A DNA stretch of 64,000 bases from Megachile rotundata (lineage: Eukaryota; Arthropoda; Insecta; Hymenoptera; Megachilidae): contig NC_134988.1 of the NCBI RefSeq assembly GCF_050947335.1, positions 7,688,001 to 7,752,000 on the forward strand, written 5' to 3'. Below are positions 24,360 through 35,444 of the stretch, one piece after another (the stretch's first letter is position 1; each line of letters opens with the position of its first letter). The notes below the pieces were generated by a model. The model made no database searches and was not told where the DNA came from. It worked only from the letters and a program-made list of their open reading frames with translations. Made by a program: the position numbers and the translations under genes.

Positions 24360-25376
24360 ACCAACTGCCGCCCCTTACCTTATCGCGTGTGCCTTCATGG
24401 TTCCCCCGGCGCGCGACACAGTTCTTCAACGCAAAACCCCGTAAGTTCGGACTTAGTTGTTCGATATCGACGAGGGTCACCAAATCAGGATGAAAAAACA
24501 CTTGGACGATGCACTTGATCAGTACAGGCTCGTGTTAAAGTGCACGACATCGAACCACGCGACGGTCCGGCGGATACTGAGCTCTCGGGGTCCGCGATAG
24601 CCTCTTCACACGGACGAGTGAAAGCGAGAGGTGCCTCTCTCGGCACCGGCGAAGACCGTCGAGGAGTCACGAGTGCCAGCAGGAAAGAGAGAGACACCCG
24701 TTTAAACGGGAATAGAGAAAACAAGATGGCTCGATCACGTGAAAAGGAGGACGAGCTTATGGGTGTAGCTGCTGAGGAACAAAGAGATGTACAGAAGGAC
24801 GTGTGGAGTCGTGGGAGCGCGAGGACACCATGGTCCTTTGGTGTTACGTACATGCAACGAGGAGGAATGATTGAAGCGAGAGAGAAAGCACGACCCTCTG
24901 CAATTACTCCTTCGGAGGGAAAGAAGGAGCAGACGTTAGATTGCTAGAACGCCGATTCTATGTGCAATTTAACAGACAGAGAAAGTACGATGGCACCAGT
25001 CACGTGAAAAAGGAGAGACCGCTATGGCAGGTGGTCGGACGAGAGAGAGACGGACAGCGAGGACGATGGAGGAGACGAGCTGAGGAACCCGTGGCTCGTG
25101 TCACGTGCGAAGAAAACCCGAGTGGAACAAGTTGCAACCACGGAGAATGGAACGACGGCGAAAGCACCACGCGGAAGGAACCTAATGATACCAACTCGGT
25201 TCACCCGACTTTCAGGACTGATTTTATCGCGACGATTACTCTCGCGAGATTCTTCTCTGCGAATCGTCTGGTTTGCCCGATTTCCTGCGTACGATTTCCC
25301 TTTTTTATCCCTGCTTTTCGAGGGCTTTGACGTTTTCCCCGAAAATTCACTCTGTGGATTTGTCGCGTTGAGATGA
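24360..25376. other. GC- and purine-rich island, function unknown
   Basis: About 1 kb much richer in G+C than its surroundings and purine-rich on +. Overlapping open frames exist on both strands (+ 24540-24947 and 24941-25330; - 24485-24853), but none has a recognisable domain, and most lack ATG starts or conserved-looking composition. TCACGTG E-box words occur at 24735, 25000 and 25101. The first two sit in a repeated context (GATGGC...TCACGTGAAAA-GGAG), indicating an internal duplication about 265 bp apart. Strong splice-donor-like AAGGTAAGG on - (about 24376-24384) and CCGTAAGT on + (about 24437) are present. It may be a promoter with 5' exon or an old exon remnant; I cannot decide. Confidence 0.4.
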
Positions 25377-26225
25377 TCAAGGTAGGGATTTGATGAAATT
25401 CCTGAGGTACATAATCAATTCAGAAGATATTAAAATAACAACTCTGTGAGGTGATCATTCTATGTCTGAATGAATACAAATACTAAAAAAATCAAGCTCT
25501 GAATTTGTATCTGAATTTTGTATCAAAGTAGAAATTTGATCAAATTCCTTAGGTATATGATCAATGAGGAAGATATTAAAATAACAACGCTGTGGGGTGA
25601 TCATTCTATGTCTGAATGAATACAAATACTAAAAAAATCAAGCTCAGAAATTGTATCTGAATTTTGTATCAAAGTAGGGATTTGATCAAAATCCTAAGGT
25701 GCATGATCAATTCAGAAGATATTAAAATAACAACTCTGTGAGGTGATCATTCTATGTCTGAATGAATACAAATACTAAAAAAATCAAGCTCTGAATTTGT
25801 AACTGAATTTTGTATCAAAGTAGGGATTTGATCAAATTCCTTAGGTATATGATCGATGAGGAAGATATTAAAACAACGCCGTGGGGTGATCATTCTATGT
25901 CTGAATGAATACAGATACTAAAAAAATCAAGCTCTGAATTTGTAACTGAATTTTGTATCAAAGTAGGGATTTGATCAAATTCCTTAGGTATATGATCAAT
26001 GAGGAAGATATTAAAATAACAACTATGTGAGGTGATCATTCTATATCTGAATGAGTATAGATATTAAGAAAATCAAGCTTTAACTGAATTTGTATCAAAA
26101 TAGGGATTTGATCAAATTCATGAAGTACATGATCAGTTCCGAAGATGTTAAAATAACAATTCTGTAGTGTTATCTATATCTGAATGAGATCAGATAAAAA
26201 ATCAGACTCTGATCGAATTTGTACC
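25377..26225 (+). repeat. 146-bp satellite-like array with alternating variants
   Basis: The word GTGATCATTC recurs at 25451, 25597, 25743, 25886 and 26032 (steps 146, 146, 143, 146), with a decayed sixth unit. Copies 1 and 3 share CAATTCAGAAG and CTCTGTGAGG; copies 2 and 4 share CAATGAGGAAG-type text and GCYGTGGGG. The order is therefore A-B-A-B, with copy 5 a B/A mixture. This is a 292-bp dimeric higher-order arrangement. Confidence 0.93.
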
Positions 26226-26236
26226 GGAAGAACAAT

Positions 26237-26548
26237 TTAACCCCTTCACTTACAACTTTTTAGGCAGGTTGGTCATGTACAGCTTGTTAATTATTGCTAC
26301 AATGTCAAGGCAACGAAAGAAGGTTAAATTGTTAAACATGTTTTGTCTTCAGCAATTATACACGAAAAATCGAAAATCGGGTTACAACATTGTTGGTTGC
26401 AAATTACTCAATGACTGCAAACACTTTTGGTTCGAAGTAATAAAATATTGAATGTACCAATGGTTTCCGATTCAGTAACGAAATCGAAGTTTCTCCACGG
26501 ATGAAAGTAGAATTGCAAGCAGGATGTCGATTTATATTCAGGGGTCAA
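26237..26548 (+). mobile_element. TTAA-target piggyBac-like MITE (family 1, copy 3, decayed)
   Basis: The left end TTAACCCCTTCACTTACAAC and the following CTTGTTAATTATTG match the left end of 22927-23202 (CTTAATTATTG). The right terminus is degenerate (AGGGGTCAA at about 26540-26548). It lies immediately after the 146-bp array. A 60-codon frame inside has no recognisable content. Confidence 0.55.
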
Positions 26549-26824
26549 GGTCACGACGTGGCACCAGCACCGAAACAATCAGAACTGGGCGCCCCGACGA
26601 GGGATCTTCGTGTTCCACTTTACCTTTCAGTGACCTCCTTTTAATCGACCTATAAAATTGTCAGTGATCTTTCAAACATAAATTCATCCATTGATCATAC
26701 AGTTTAGTGGTGTTTCTCAGTTTCTGTTATTTCACTGCAGTTTTTTTTTTTTGATAGTTTTATTTAAGTGGTGCAAATTCATTTTCTTTTATTTTCCAAA
26801 TGTAGTTTTATTTTACAAATATGC
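26549..26824. other. Intergenic, short GC-rich patch
   Basis: At 26550-26640 there is a GC-richer patch including ACTGGGCGCCCCGACGAGGG. It looks a little like a retroelement primer-binding context, but no LTR is visible beside it. Otherwise AT-rich. Confidence 0.35.
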
Positions 26825-27245
26825 AGATTCCTAAATTACTAAATTCTCAGTTGTCTAATTTCCTCATTTCCCGAATTGCTAAATTAGCAAATTGTTAATT
26901 CCCCAAATTCTCAAATTCCCAAATTTCTAAAATACCAAATTGCCAACTCCCCAAATTCTCAAATTCCCAAATTTCTAAAGTACCAAATTTCCAATTGTCC
27001 AATTTTTTAATTTCCCGAATTCCTAAATTACCAAATCGTCAATTCCCCAAATTCCTAAATTACCAAATTTCCAATTGTCCAATTTTTTAATTTCCCGAAT
27101 TCCTAAATTACCAAATCGTCAATTCCCCAAATTCCTAAATTACCAAATTTCCAATTGTCTAATTTCTTAAATTCCCAAATTCCTAATTTACCAAATTACC
27201 AATTCCCCCCATTCCCAAATTCCTAAAATTCTCAAGTTCCTAAAT
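26825..27245 (-). repeat. C-strand GGGAATTT-family array, short
   Basis: Repeats of AATTCCCAAATTYCTAAA and CCAATTGTCCAATTTTTTAA are present. A ~75-bp unit (TTTCCCGAATTCCTAAATTA onward) is repeated almost exactly at about 27011 and 27087. Confidence 0.9.
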
Positions 27246-27823
27246 TTCTTTTGTGGAATACAAATAGTTTATTAATAAAAAAATTTATTCCATCGATTAC
27301 TATGGAATTATTTCTTCTGAATTAATTTTGGTACATAAAACATTTCACTGGCTACTTGTAACGAAGTACCTGTTTTAAAGGCTTTTACTGCTGCACAAAC
27401 ATCTTTTTATGTGTAATCTTTTTCCTTTCTCTTTTCCTTCAACATTCTGAGGAATTTATGTGACTTTATAATGTAAGAAAAATGAATAAAAGTGTATTAC
27501 AAAATTTTAGATTTTGTTGATATGATGAGTTTCAGATCGAGGACAATTATATGTTGGTATAGTTAGCAACGTAAATGTTCAGAATACTTTAATACAGTAA
27601 ATATTAACAATATAATAAATATATTATGACTGATTCGTTTAATAATTCGGTCTCACGTGAAATCGCGCCAAAGAATGCTTAACTGGTCACGTCATCACAT
27701 ACTAGTAGAAGAAACACTTAATTTCAGTATTTAAAAAAAATTAATAAGAAACAAAATTAATTTGCTTCCCTATTGTTCAACAAATCTAAAACAATTTTTA
27801 TTCAAACAAAAATTTCTAAATGT
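27246..27823. other. AT-rich intergenic DNA
   Basis: Nothing recognised. Confidence 0.45.
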
Positions 27824-28800
27824 AGTTCAAGATCTGAGTAAAAGTATTTCACATTAAACTTATCAGTGCATTTGGAAAATTTCTGAACCGCACTGATAGA
27901 ATGCCATTTTGAAAGATATGTGGTAAAATGTCGAAATACCGTAACAGACATTATAGCTTAAAGTATTTCAGAAATCGGTTTCTAGAGCCACCAATTATGT
28001 TAACAAGTGTGAAAATTGAATAAGATGTACAATGAAACATAATTTTATGTAAAACTATTTTGAAATTGAATAAATTTTGTCCTTAGATCCTACTCCTACT
28101 GCATCCTACCTAAGGAATTACTTTCGTCTTCTCGATGTGGCGTCGAACTTCGATAATGAATCTTGACTTCTGTGGCTAACTATGTTATTTTTCTGACCCA
28201 CTCCGATTCAGTTAGTGACTCAGGTTAGGTTAATTCAGTTGGTGAATCAGGTTAGATCAGACCAGAATAATATTCCTACCGCAAGGTACGTGACATATAA
28301 CACGCATCATTATGATCACAGTGTACATTATGTTGGCAGAAGTTAAGGACTCCCTTATTTAATTTCTTTTTCTGTAGGGTGAGTTATATGATATCGTCTG
28401 TCATACAGTATGAACCAATGAAAAAGTTCAGCTTAGTTAAGTTTATTGGTTTACTTCTTTACAGAAGAAGTTCAGGTTACGTTACCTATAACTCATATGA
28501 CGGTACAGTTATCTTTTCGCGCCATTTTTAAAACTCGTTTCATCCATTTTACTCTTTTACTATACATTTTAACATTCTTCACACACCTATTAATGAAAAA
28601 TTCTACATCCACGTCTATGCAGTTATGATACCGCCTGTAAAAGTGTCATTTGGCAGAACTGTACGTAACCTGTTCCCCATATGAATAATCATGCCGTGTC
28701 AAAATGGACACCGAGAAAAACGTATGTTAATTTGTAAAACCTTGATAGAACCCTTTCAAGACTTTTTGTCCGCGATAAAAAGCCACTAAACTGTCAGTTT
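27824..28800 (+). repeat. ~0.93-kb dispersed direct repeat, copy 1
   Basis: From about 27824 to 28760 this is almost the same as 47181-48115, with scattered substitutions and tiny indels; similarity then fades over the next ~40 bp. Each copy contains TTAGGTTAATTCAGTTGGTG, TTTTCGCGCCATTTTTAAAA and a module (AGGGTGAGTTATATGATATC ... AACCAATGAAAAA) that recurs in weaker form at about 28830-28890. No transposase or long frame is present. Probably a non-autonomous transposon of unassigned class or a segmental duplicate. Confidence 0.9.
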
Positions 28801-29439
28801 CCTTTTACATCCGCAGAATTCCTTTTCTTCTGGGTAAGTTATACGATACCCTATCGTACAATACAAACCAATGAAAAATTCTACTTCCACGTCCGTGTCG
28901 TGTTTTTGTTACCCTTTTCTGCGAGTGTCTTGTGTTCCTCAATCGTAAACGACACTTTCACTTGATTGAGAATACGATTTTTCGTTATCGGAGCATTCTC
29001 ACGCGGTTAAAGTCAACCACCGAGAAAAAAATCGGATAGGGAAAGGCTGAAACAACTGTAGCCCAATGAAATTGACGGTGAACGGTGTGGTGTAAGACAC
29101 ATCGTTGGACGATCCTTTCGACGATCACATGACAATTACGACATTCTATTCTGATCGCTGCGATTCTTCGTTCTCGGCTTCTCAGAATTTTTGTTGATCC
29201 CTTGCACGTTGATCGAACCTCCTCTTTTTTTGCTTCCACGAATATCTCTCTTCTTGCGTATGAATTCTTTTCCTCCACTCTCGACCGATAAGAATAAAAA
29301 ATTCAAAAAACAATGGATGACGAGGAGAGAGGTTCGTATGGGTGCACCACCATCTTACTTGACTCTTGTTCTAACAATTCTAACTGGGAGCGCATTTCAA
29401 TGATTTCGGACTAATGACGTTTTATGGCTAGGTTGCTCT
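28801..29439. other. Intergenic, unassigned short frames
   Basis: It begins with the weaker copy of the module from the preceding repeat (about 28818-28900). Frames on - (28985-29278) and + (29191-29403) have no recognised motif. I would not call a gene. Confidence 0.4.
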
Positions 29440-29915
29440 ATTAACCTTTTTTGACCTAACGTTATTTATGAAATTTGTGAAACAAAGTACAATTGAATAT
29501 GCAAAAAGATTGGGAACAAGAAATGCAATAGATCTAACTAACTGAACCTAACCTAACGTTATTCAAGAAATTTATGAAACAAAGTAAGATTGAGAAATGC
29601 AATTTTGTCCTAACTAACCTAACATAACTTAACATTGTTCGTGAAATTTATGAAACAAAGTAAGATTGAGAAATGCTATTTTGACCTAATTAACGTAACA
29701 TAAGCTAAATAATTGTTCATGAAATTTATGAAACAAAGTAAGATTGAGAAATGCAATTTTGTCCTAACTAACCTAACATAACTTAACATTGTTCGTGAAA
29801 TTTATGAAACAAAGTAAGACTGAGAAATGCTATTTCGACCTAATTAATGTAACATAAGCTAAATAATTGTTCATGAAATTTATGAAACAAAGTAGGATTC
29901 AATATGCAAATAGAA
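29440..29915 (+). repeat. 76/78-bp alternating tandem repeat
   Basis: The word TTTATGAAAC occurs at 29571, 29647, 29725, 29801 and 29879 (steps 76, 78, 76, 78). One variant has GCAATTTTGTCCTAACTAAC, the other GCTATTTYGACCTAATTAAY. The array is thus a 154-bp dimer repeated twice plus diverged edges. CCTAACCTAA-type words resemble the complement of TTAGG but are not a telomere run. Confidence 0.93.
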
Positions 29916-30129
29916 ATGATCGCGAACGAGAAATGCAATTTTGAAACAAAAGGTAAATTATGCAATTGCTATGAAAAAAATACAAGGTTATTTTTAACAT
30001 AATTTTATATTTTTACATTTTGAGTGGTAGATGATACTTTTTAAATTTGCAGAAGGTAGCAATTTTATTTTTGACGAATCTAATTGTTTATTCTGAATAT
30101 TTTTGTTACCTTCAAGATTTTCAAGTAAA
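29916..30129. other. AT-rich spacer
   Basis: Nothing recognised. Confidence 0.4.
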
Positions 30130-30840
30130 TTCTCAAATTTATGAATTTCCAAAAGTCCCAAATTCCAAAATTTACAAATTCCTAAATTACTAATTACCTA
30201 AATTTCCAAATTCCAAAATTTACAAATTTACAAATTCCCAAACTCCCAAATTCCCAAATTCTCAAATTCCCCAATTTCCTAATTCCTAAGTTCCCTAATT
30301 CCCAAATTCCCCAATTCCCAAATTCCTAGATTCCCTACTTCTCCACTTCCAAAATTCCCCAGTTCCTAAATTCCCAAGTTCCTAAATGCCCCAATTTCTA
30401 AATTCCCCAAATCCTCAAATTCCTAAATTCCCAAATTGCTAAATTTCCAAATTCTTAAATTACCAAACTCCTAAATTACCAAATACCTAAATTTCCAAAT
30501 TCCAAAATTTCCAAATTCCAAAATTTCCATATTCCAAAATTTCCAAATTCCAAAATTTCCATATTCCAAAATTTCCAAATTCCTAAATATCTAAATTCCT
30601 AAATTACCAAATTCCTAAATATCCAAATTCATAAATTACCAAATTCCTAAATTCCTAAATTTCCACATTCCTAAATATCCGAATTCCTAAATTACCAAAT
30701 TCCTAAATTACCAATTTTCCTATTTCCCAATTTTCTTATTTCCCAATTTCCTAATTGCCAATTCCCTAATTTCCAAAATTGCAAACATGCAAATTCCCAA
30801 GATTCCAATTTTCTCAATCTCGAATACCTAAAACTACCTC
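30130..30840 (-). repeat. C-strand GGGAATTT-family array
   Basis: The left part is AAATTCCCAAATTCC-type. A block at about 30270-30440 is nearly identical to about 17650-17835, including the distinctive TAGATTCCCTACTTCTCCAC and AAGTTCCTAAATGCCCCAAT. The right part is A/T-rich (TTCCAAAATTTCCAAATTCC), a more degenerate register. Confidence 0.92.
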
Positions 30841-31690
30841 CAAAACTTGTCAACTGATTTCACCCCTAATGTCCAGTCGCATACCTACGTAACTTTCCTA
30901 CGTAAGTCATATTTCATAAGTCATAGTCGTAGGTCATATATTATAAGTCATAGTCGTATATCACATGTTATAATTATAATATATTATAATGTCATACATA
31001 CATACGTAAATCAAATACATATACAACTTATAAATACCTACTTACCCACCTTCTATAAATACCCTATCCGAATAGTTTCGTTCATAAAAACTCATAATCA
31101 ACTCAGACATCAAAAAGTACAAAAGAAAATGTTTAAAATGTGAAATTGAAAAATGAGATTTGAATTTTGAAATGATAATTGAAAATTGTCCTACAAAACA
31201 ATCGATCTAAGAAGTTCAAGCTTCCGAATTCATCGACCGATCACGATCGTCCAAGCTGATCTTGAAAATGGCTGGCTGCTATTTTTCCTCATTCCATCGG
31301 TATCGGGGAAATTATTGACCACTCTCGTTATGAAAAATGGAGGAGACGAGTGGTCGAAAGTTTCACTTGCAGGTGCATGTTGTAAGGAGGACAAGAACGA
31401 AGAGGGAAGCAAGGGGATCAGAGTCACGGGACACAGTGAAAGTGTTGTTGAAAGAGAAACAAGAAAGGCACCAGATGTTTCCTGTCTCTTTTTCATCACA
31501 TGGTTAACAACGGTGAACGATGATGATGCGACTCTTGCAATAAAAATATATTTATGAAGGGAGAGACAAAAGATTACATTTTATATATTTTTTCTTTGAT
31601 TTTATTTTATTTAGTTTTTATTTGTATTTGCATTTTTTGGGGGTTTGTGTAGTGCATTGTGAATTTGTGCTTCTGTTTTGTGTTTCTATG
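30841..31690. other. Intergenic with an unassigned GC-richer patch
   Basis: At 30880-31030 CATA/GTAAGTCATA words repeat weakly. At 31186-31557 (+) there is a 123-codon frame lacking an ATG start and any recognised domain, overlapped by an 89-codon frame on -. The patch is GC-richer than its neighbours. I do not call a gene. Confidence 0.4.
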
Positions 31691-32232
31691 TTGTGTTTGT
31701 ATTTTGCATTTCTATCTTGTACCTTTATCTTGCATTTGTATTTTGTATTTCCATCTTTTATTTCTATTTTGTATTTGCATTTTGTATTTATGGCTTTTAT
31801 TTTTATCTTGTGTTTGTATCTTGTATTTGTATCGTGTATTTGTATCTTGTATTTGTATCTTGTATTTGTATCGTGTATTTGTATCTTGTATTTGTATCTT
31901 GTATTTGTATCTTGTATTTGTAACTTGTATTTGTATCTTGTATTTGTATCTTGTATTTGTATCTTGTATTTGTAACTTGTATTTGTATCTTGTATTTGTA
32001 TCTTGTATTTGTATCGTGTATTTGTATCGTGTATTTGTATGGTGTATTTGTATCTTGTATTTGTATCTTGTATTTGTATCTTGTATTTGTATCTTGTATT
32101 TGTATCTTGTATTTGTATCTTGTATTTGTATCTTGTATTTGTATCTTGTATTTGTATCTTGTATTTGTATCTTGTATTTGTATCTTGTATTTGTATCTTG
32201 TATTTGTATCTTGTATTTGCATTTTGTATCTA
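31691..32232 (+). repeat. 13-bp minisatellite TTGTATTTGTATC
   Basis: About 40 copies of TTGTATTTGTATC, very regular from 31820 onward with CGTG and AACTTG variants; the left edge (31640-31800) is a decayed version. The unit has no stop on either strand, and since 13 is not a multiple of three every frame reads through, giving overlapping frames up to 215 codons. These are artefacts of the repeat. Confidence 0.96.
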
Positions 32233-33188
32233 TTATAATAAAAGATAATGATAATAATAACAATAAAATATATTTAAAATATATTTACAATAATCTACAA
32301 TTATAATAAATATAATAATTTACTACACGATCATAAATACAACATTGAAATTAATTAACACGTAATCTTGTGAAGTATAGCATTTCTTATCAAGAATTAC
32401 ATAATCGTTTACATAAAATTATTACTTGCTTCCTTCGAAAAATCGATAAATAATTGAGCAAATAAATGTTTTATTCATCACTGCTTTCGACTTTAATAAA
32501 CCGAATATAAAAGCAAAAGAAAAAAGAGGAAGAAAGATAAAACGAGGAACGTTCACTTCCTAACTTAAAATTTAAATTTTATGGTCATCTGAAATGCGTT
32601 AAAATTTCTCTTTCTGCTTTAATTTCCACCATCTTCGAATTCGAACAATTATTAACACTTATAAATTATTGTAGCAATGATGCAACCACAGTATTTTAGA
32701 AAACTATCAGCTTTCTATTTCTTTAGGTTATATCCTTTTAACTTCCTAATAAATTGTAAGCAAATATTTAAACAAAATAATGTGCAGTATATTTTTATTC
32801 TAAAAGTTTACAAAGACAGGTTACAAAGTGTTCGTTCACTATATCTGTGATTTAGAATAAATTTTCTGTGAAAATATAGAGTATTTTGTGGAAAGCCTGA
32901 ATAAAATATTTTTATGCGACATATGAACTTTTCATGGTAAAAGAAGTTAGAAAGTACTCTAACATTTAAAAATCTGAAGCTTTACTTTCGAGATACAAAC
33001 AAATGAGAATCAGCTGATCGACCTGCTGGCCGCCATTTTTAAATTGTGACGTAAACTGATGCGATGAAATAGTTGTAGATGGCAGCATTGACGCAAAAAA
33101 ACATATATAGAGTGCCCAATTAAATTTATGCCTTCATATTTTAATAGCATTTCATTTTATTTCCATTTTTATGACATATTAAGTTATA
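32233..33188. other. AT-rich intergenic DNA
   Basis: No gene recognised. GGCCGCCATTTTTAAA occurs at about 33029 and an AGATGGCAGC word at about 33077. Confidence 0.45.
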
Positions 33189-33640
33189 AAAATTAAAAAT
33201 CAATATGCTGCAGGTAATTTTGGGTCTTTTAACTTGAAATTTTTGGGGTAGACTCGTGAGACATCCTAAATTATCTGCATCGATTTTGACGGTGATCTGA
33301 AGACAGAAACCTGTCATTGACGTCGATCTTCGAATCGATAAAAAACCATTTAGTATCGTTTTTGATAATTTTTGACACATAGAATCGACTGGAAGCACGT
33401 TAAAAGCTCTATAACTCATCGTCGACGACAATACTTGGTCGTCATTGACGTCGGTCGTCGTGAAATCAAGAATAATCGTGTTTGGTATCGTTTTCGATTG
33501 TTTCAAACACGTTTAATCGTTTGGAACGACTTTAAAATCTCATTCTTGTTCTACCTGTATGTCTACTGTAGGTACTCGAAATTTGAAATATACATTCGAA
33601 TTCGCGTGAGGCATCTGGTCTGTAGACCCACTGGTGTATC
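33189..33640 (-). mobile_element. Dispersed repeat family (CGCGAATTCGAATGTG), copy B
   Basis: Read on -, the segment starts near CTCACGCGAATTCGAATG, continues through AGTACCTAC and GTAGAACAAGAATGAGATTT, and then matches copy A at about 12320-12600. It lacks the ~330-bp middle and the duplicated segment present at 11.9-12.3 and 35.4-35.9 kb, so it may represent the simpler ancestral form. A 121-codon - strand frame inside (33141-33506) resembles nothing I know. Confidence 0.6.
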
Positions 33641-33884
33641 ATCGCATCATAATCACAAAGATCATCAATATCAGTATCAAAGTATCTGATAAAACTAGGT
33701 GTAACCATAACCTCAAATGTTAAAAACATCTTCCTATTGAACATGATTTGTAGGTGGAAATTTGAAACACAAACTGTAATGGGATGTAATATGTTTACTG
33801 TGTTATACCTTCATATGTATGTGCTACATTAATGCCGCACATCGTAAGTACACATAAAGATACTACTATGCTACAGATACATAT
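33641..33884. other. Spacer between repeat copies
   Basis: No feature recognised. Confidence 0.35.
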
Positions 33885-33995
33885 CTTCTACCTATACGTT
33901 TACGGTAGGTACTAGAAATTTTAATTGCACATTCGAATTCGCGTGTGGTAACTCTCTGTAAACCCACTAGTTCCACTACGTGCAGAACACCCCGT
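33885..33995 (-). mobile_element. Dispersed repeat family, copy C (fragment)
   Basis: On - it reads AGTGGGTTTACAGAGAGTTA, then CACACGCGAATTCGAATGTG, then AGTACCTACCGTA. Copy B has the same AGTGGGTCTACAGA lead-in. Similarity stops after the GTAGAAGATATG region, so this is a terminal fragment. Confidence 0.6.
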
Positions 33996-34489
33996 ATATG
34001 GCCACGTGGAAACGTCTTCGTGTTGTGCCGCGAGTGCAGGTAACCTCGAAAAAACGACCTTTCGAATTTCACTGGAACACCGACGAAATTCCTGTCTCTT
34101 TCTCTCTTCTTCTCTCGTTCATCTTCTCTTACTTCTTTTCCCTTCACAGTTGCCAGACAGATCGAATCCGGAAGATCGAGTCATTGCTCTTCTTAGATTT
34201 GCAAATTAACCTGCAAAGACCATGAAAAATTTCGACAGAATTCTTCTACCTCCATAAAATATCTACGTAATAAGGTTTTTTAATTCATAGAGTGTTTTGC
34301 ATTTTTAGTCGTAGTATTGAAGCTATCGAAAGTTATTATCATAACATTATTATAATTCTGTTTAAATGAACCGATTAAATTTCATGGTTTGTTCCATAAA
34401 TTTGACTAGAAATTAAGTGTGGAAAGATGGGGTTCGTGAATATTTACAAAATGGCACCTTGAGGAACTTCATTTACAAAATGTTGTATT
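33996..34489. other. Intergenic, CT-rich patch
   Basis: A pyrimidine-rich run (about 34095-34150) is included. Short frames on both strands show no recognisable domain. Confidence 0.4.
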
Positions 34490-34850
34490 AAATAAAAGTT
34501 GAATAAAAATTTGGCAATTTATAAATTTAGAAATTTGGATATGTAGGCATTGTAGGAATTGGAGAGATTTGGGATGTAGATATTTGAAAGTATAAAGATT
34601 TACGAATGTAGAAATTGGAGACCCTAGAAATTCGGGAGTGTAGAAATATGAGAATATAGAAATTTGAAAATGTGAAAATTTAGTCATGTAGAAATTTAAA
34701 AATATAATAATATGAAAATGCAAAGATGTAAAAATTTTGAAATTCAAAATGTAGATATTTGGGAATATACTAATTACCAAGTTAAAAAATTAGGAAATTT
34801 AAAAATGTATTAATTTAAAAATTCATAAATTTACAAATTTAAATAACTAT
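34490..34850 (+). repeat. Decayed G-strand array of the GGGATTT family
   Basis: Words like AGAAATTTGGATATGTAG and AATTTAGAAATTTGGA recur every ~20-40 bp but are heavily substituted, often with G replaced by A. This is the oldest-looking member of the family in the window. Confidence 0.75.
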
Positions 34851-35444
34851 GCAGTTATGAAGGAAACTATAAGCTTCACAAATTATTCGCAGTAAGCAAA
34901 TGAATCCAACCACCTTGTAATATCAAATAAGAGATCAGTCCCATGTCACTTCACATTCCTATAACTGTTATTATTACTATTATATATTTCCAGTCGCGTG
35001 ACTAATAGTCCCACTTATTTTCACTTTTTAATTAATGAAAATATAACACGTTATGCAGATATCAAGGTTATGATAAGGCTACTGTTCAAGACACGTATTA
35101 TTTCTTCTTGTTTCGTTGGAGATGTATCCCCACCGCCCGCCTTACGAGAAGCAGTTACCATAAGTCGATTTCTGTGTCAGTGTGTCATACGGGTTCGTAT
35201 CAACAGCGAGAGTAAGCGCTAGCATTACTCAATAAGCAATTCCGATGTGTGACAAACATACGCGACTACGAGTCTTTTCGTCACGTCGCGTCGCGTCGTG
35301 TCATTTGATGTCACGTGCTTAGGTTTAGAAAATAAGGTTTAAGAGTCGGAACAATGCAAGTACACGCAATATACTGTTATACATAGTAAGCTTCGCCATA
35401 GAAAATGTAAAAAACGGGAAACATTTATAGTGAATCTACTGACC
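34851..35444. other. Intergenic
   Basis: It contains a GC-rich patch (about 35128-35330), with CGTCACGTCGCGTCGCGTCG as a small imperfect repeat. No gene recognised. Confidence 0.4.

Noticed and set aside
24485..25376. Possible protein gene in the GC-rich island
   Set aside because: Frames overlap on both strands, mostly lack ATG starts, show no recognisable domain and contain an internal duplication in a different frame; kept only as an island of unknown role.
26555..26600. Retroelement primer-binding site (GGGCGCCCCGACGAGGG)
   Set aside because: No LTR immediately upstream and no coding remnants nearby.
31186..31557. 123-codon + frame
   Set aside because: No ATG start, no recognised motif, an overlapping - frame of similar length, and no splice context.
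31659..32306. Hydrophobic 215-codon frame resembling a membrane protein
   Set aside because: Translation of a 13-bp minisatellite; the complementary frames are equally open.
33866..34147. 93-codon - frame rich in K/E/R at the start
   Set aside because: Its 3' half is the dispersed CGCGAATTCGAATGTG repeat and its 5' half a pyrimidine-rich tract complement; not a gene.
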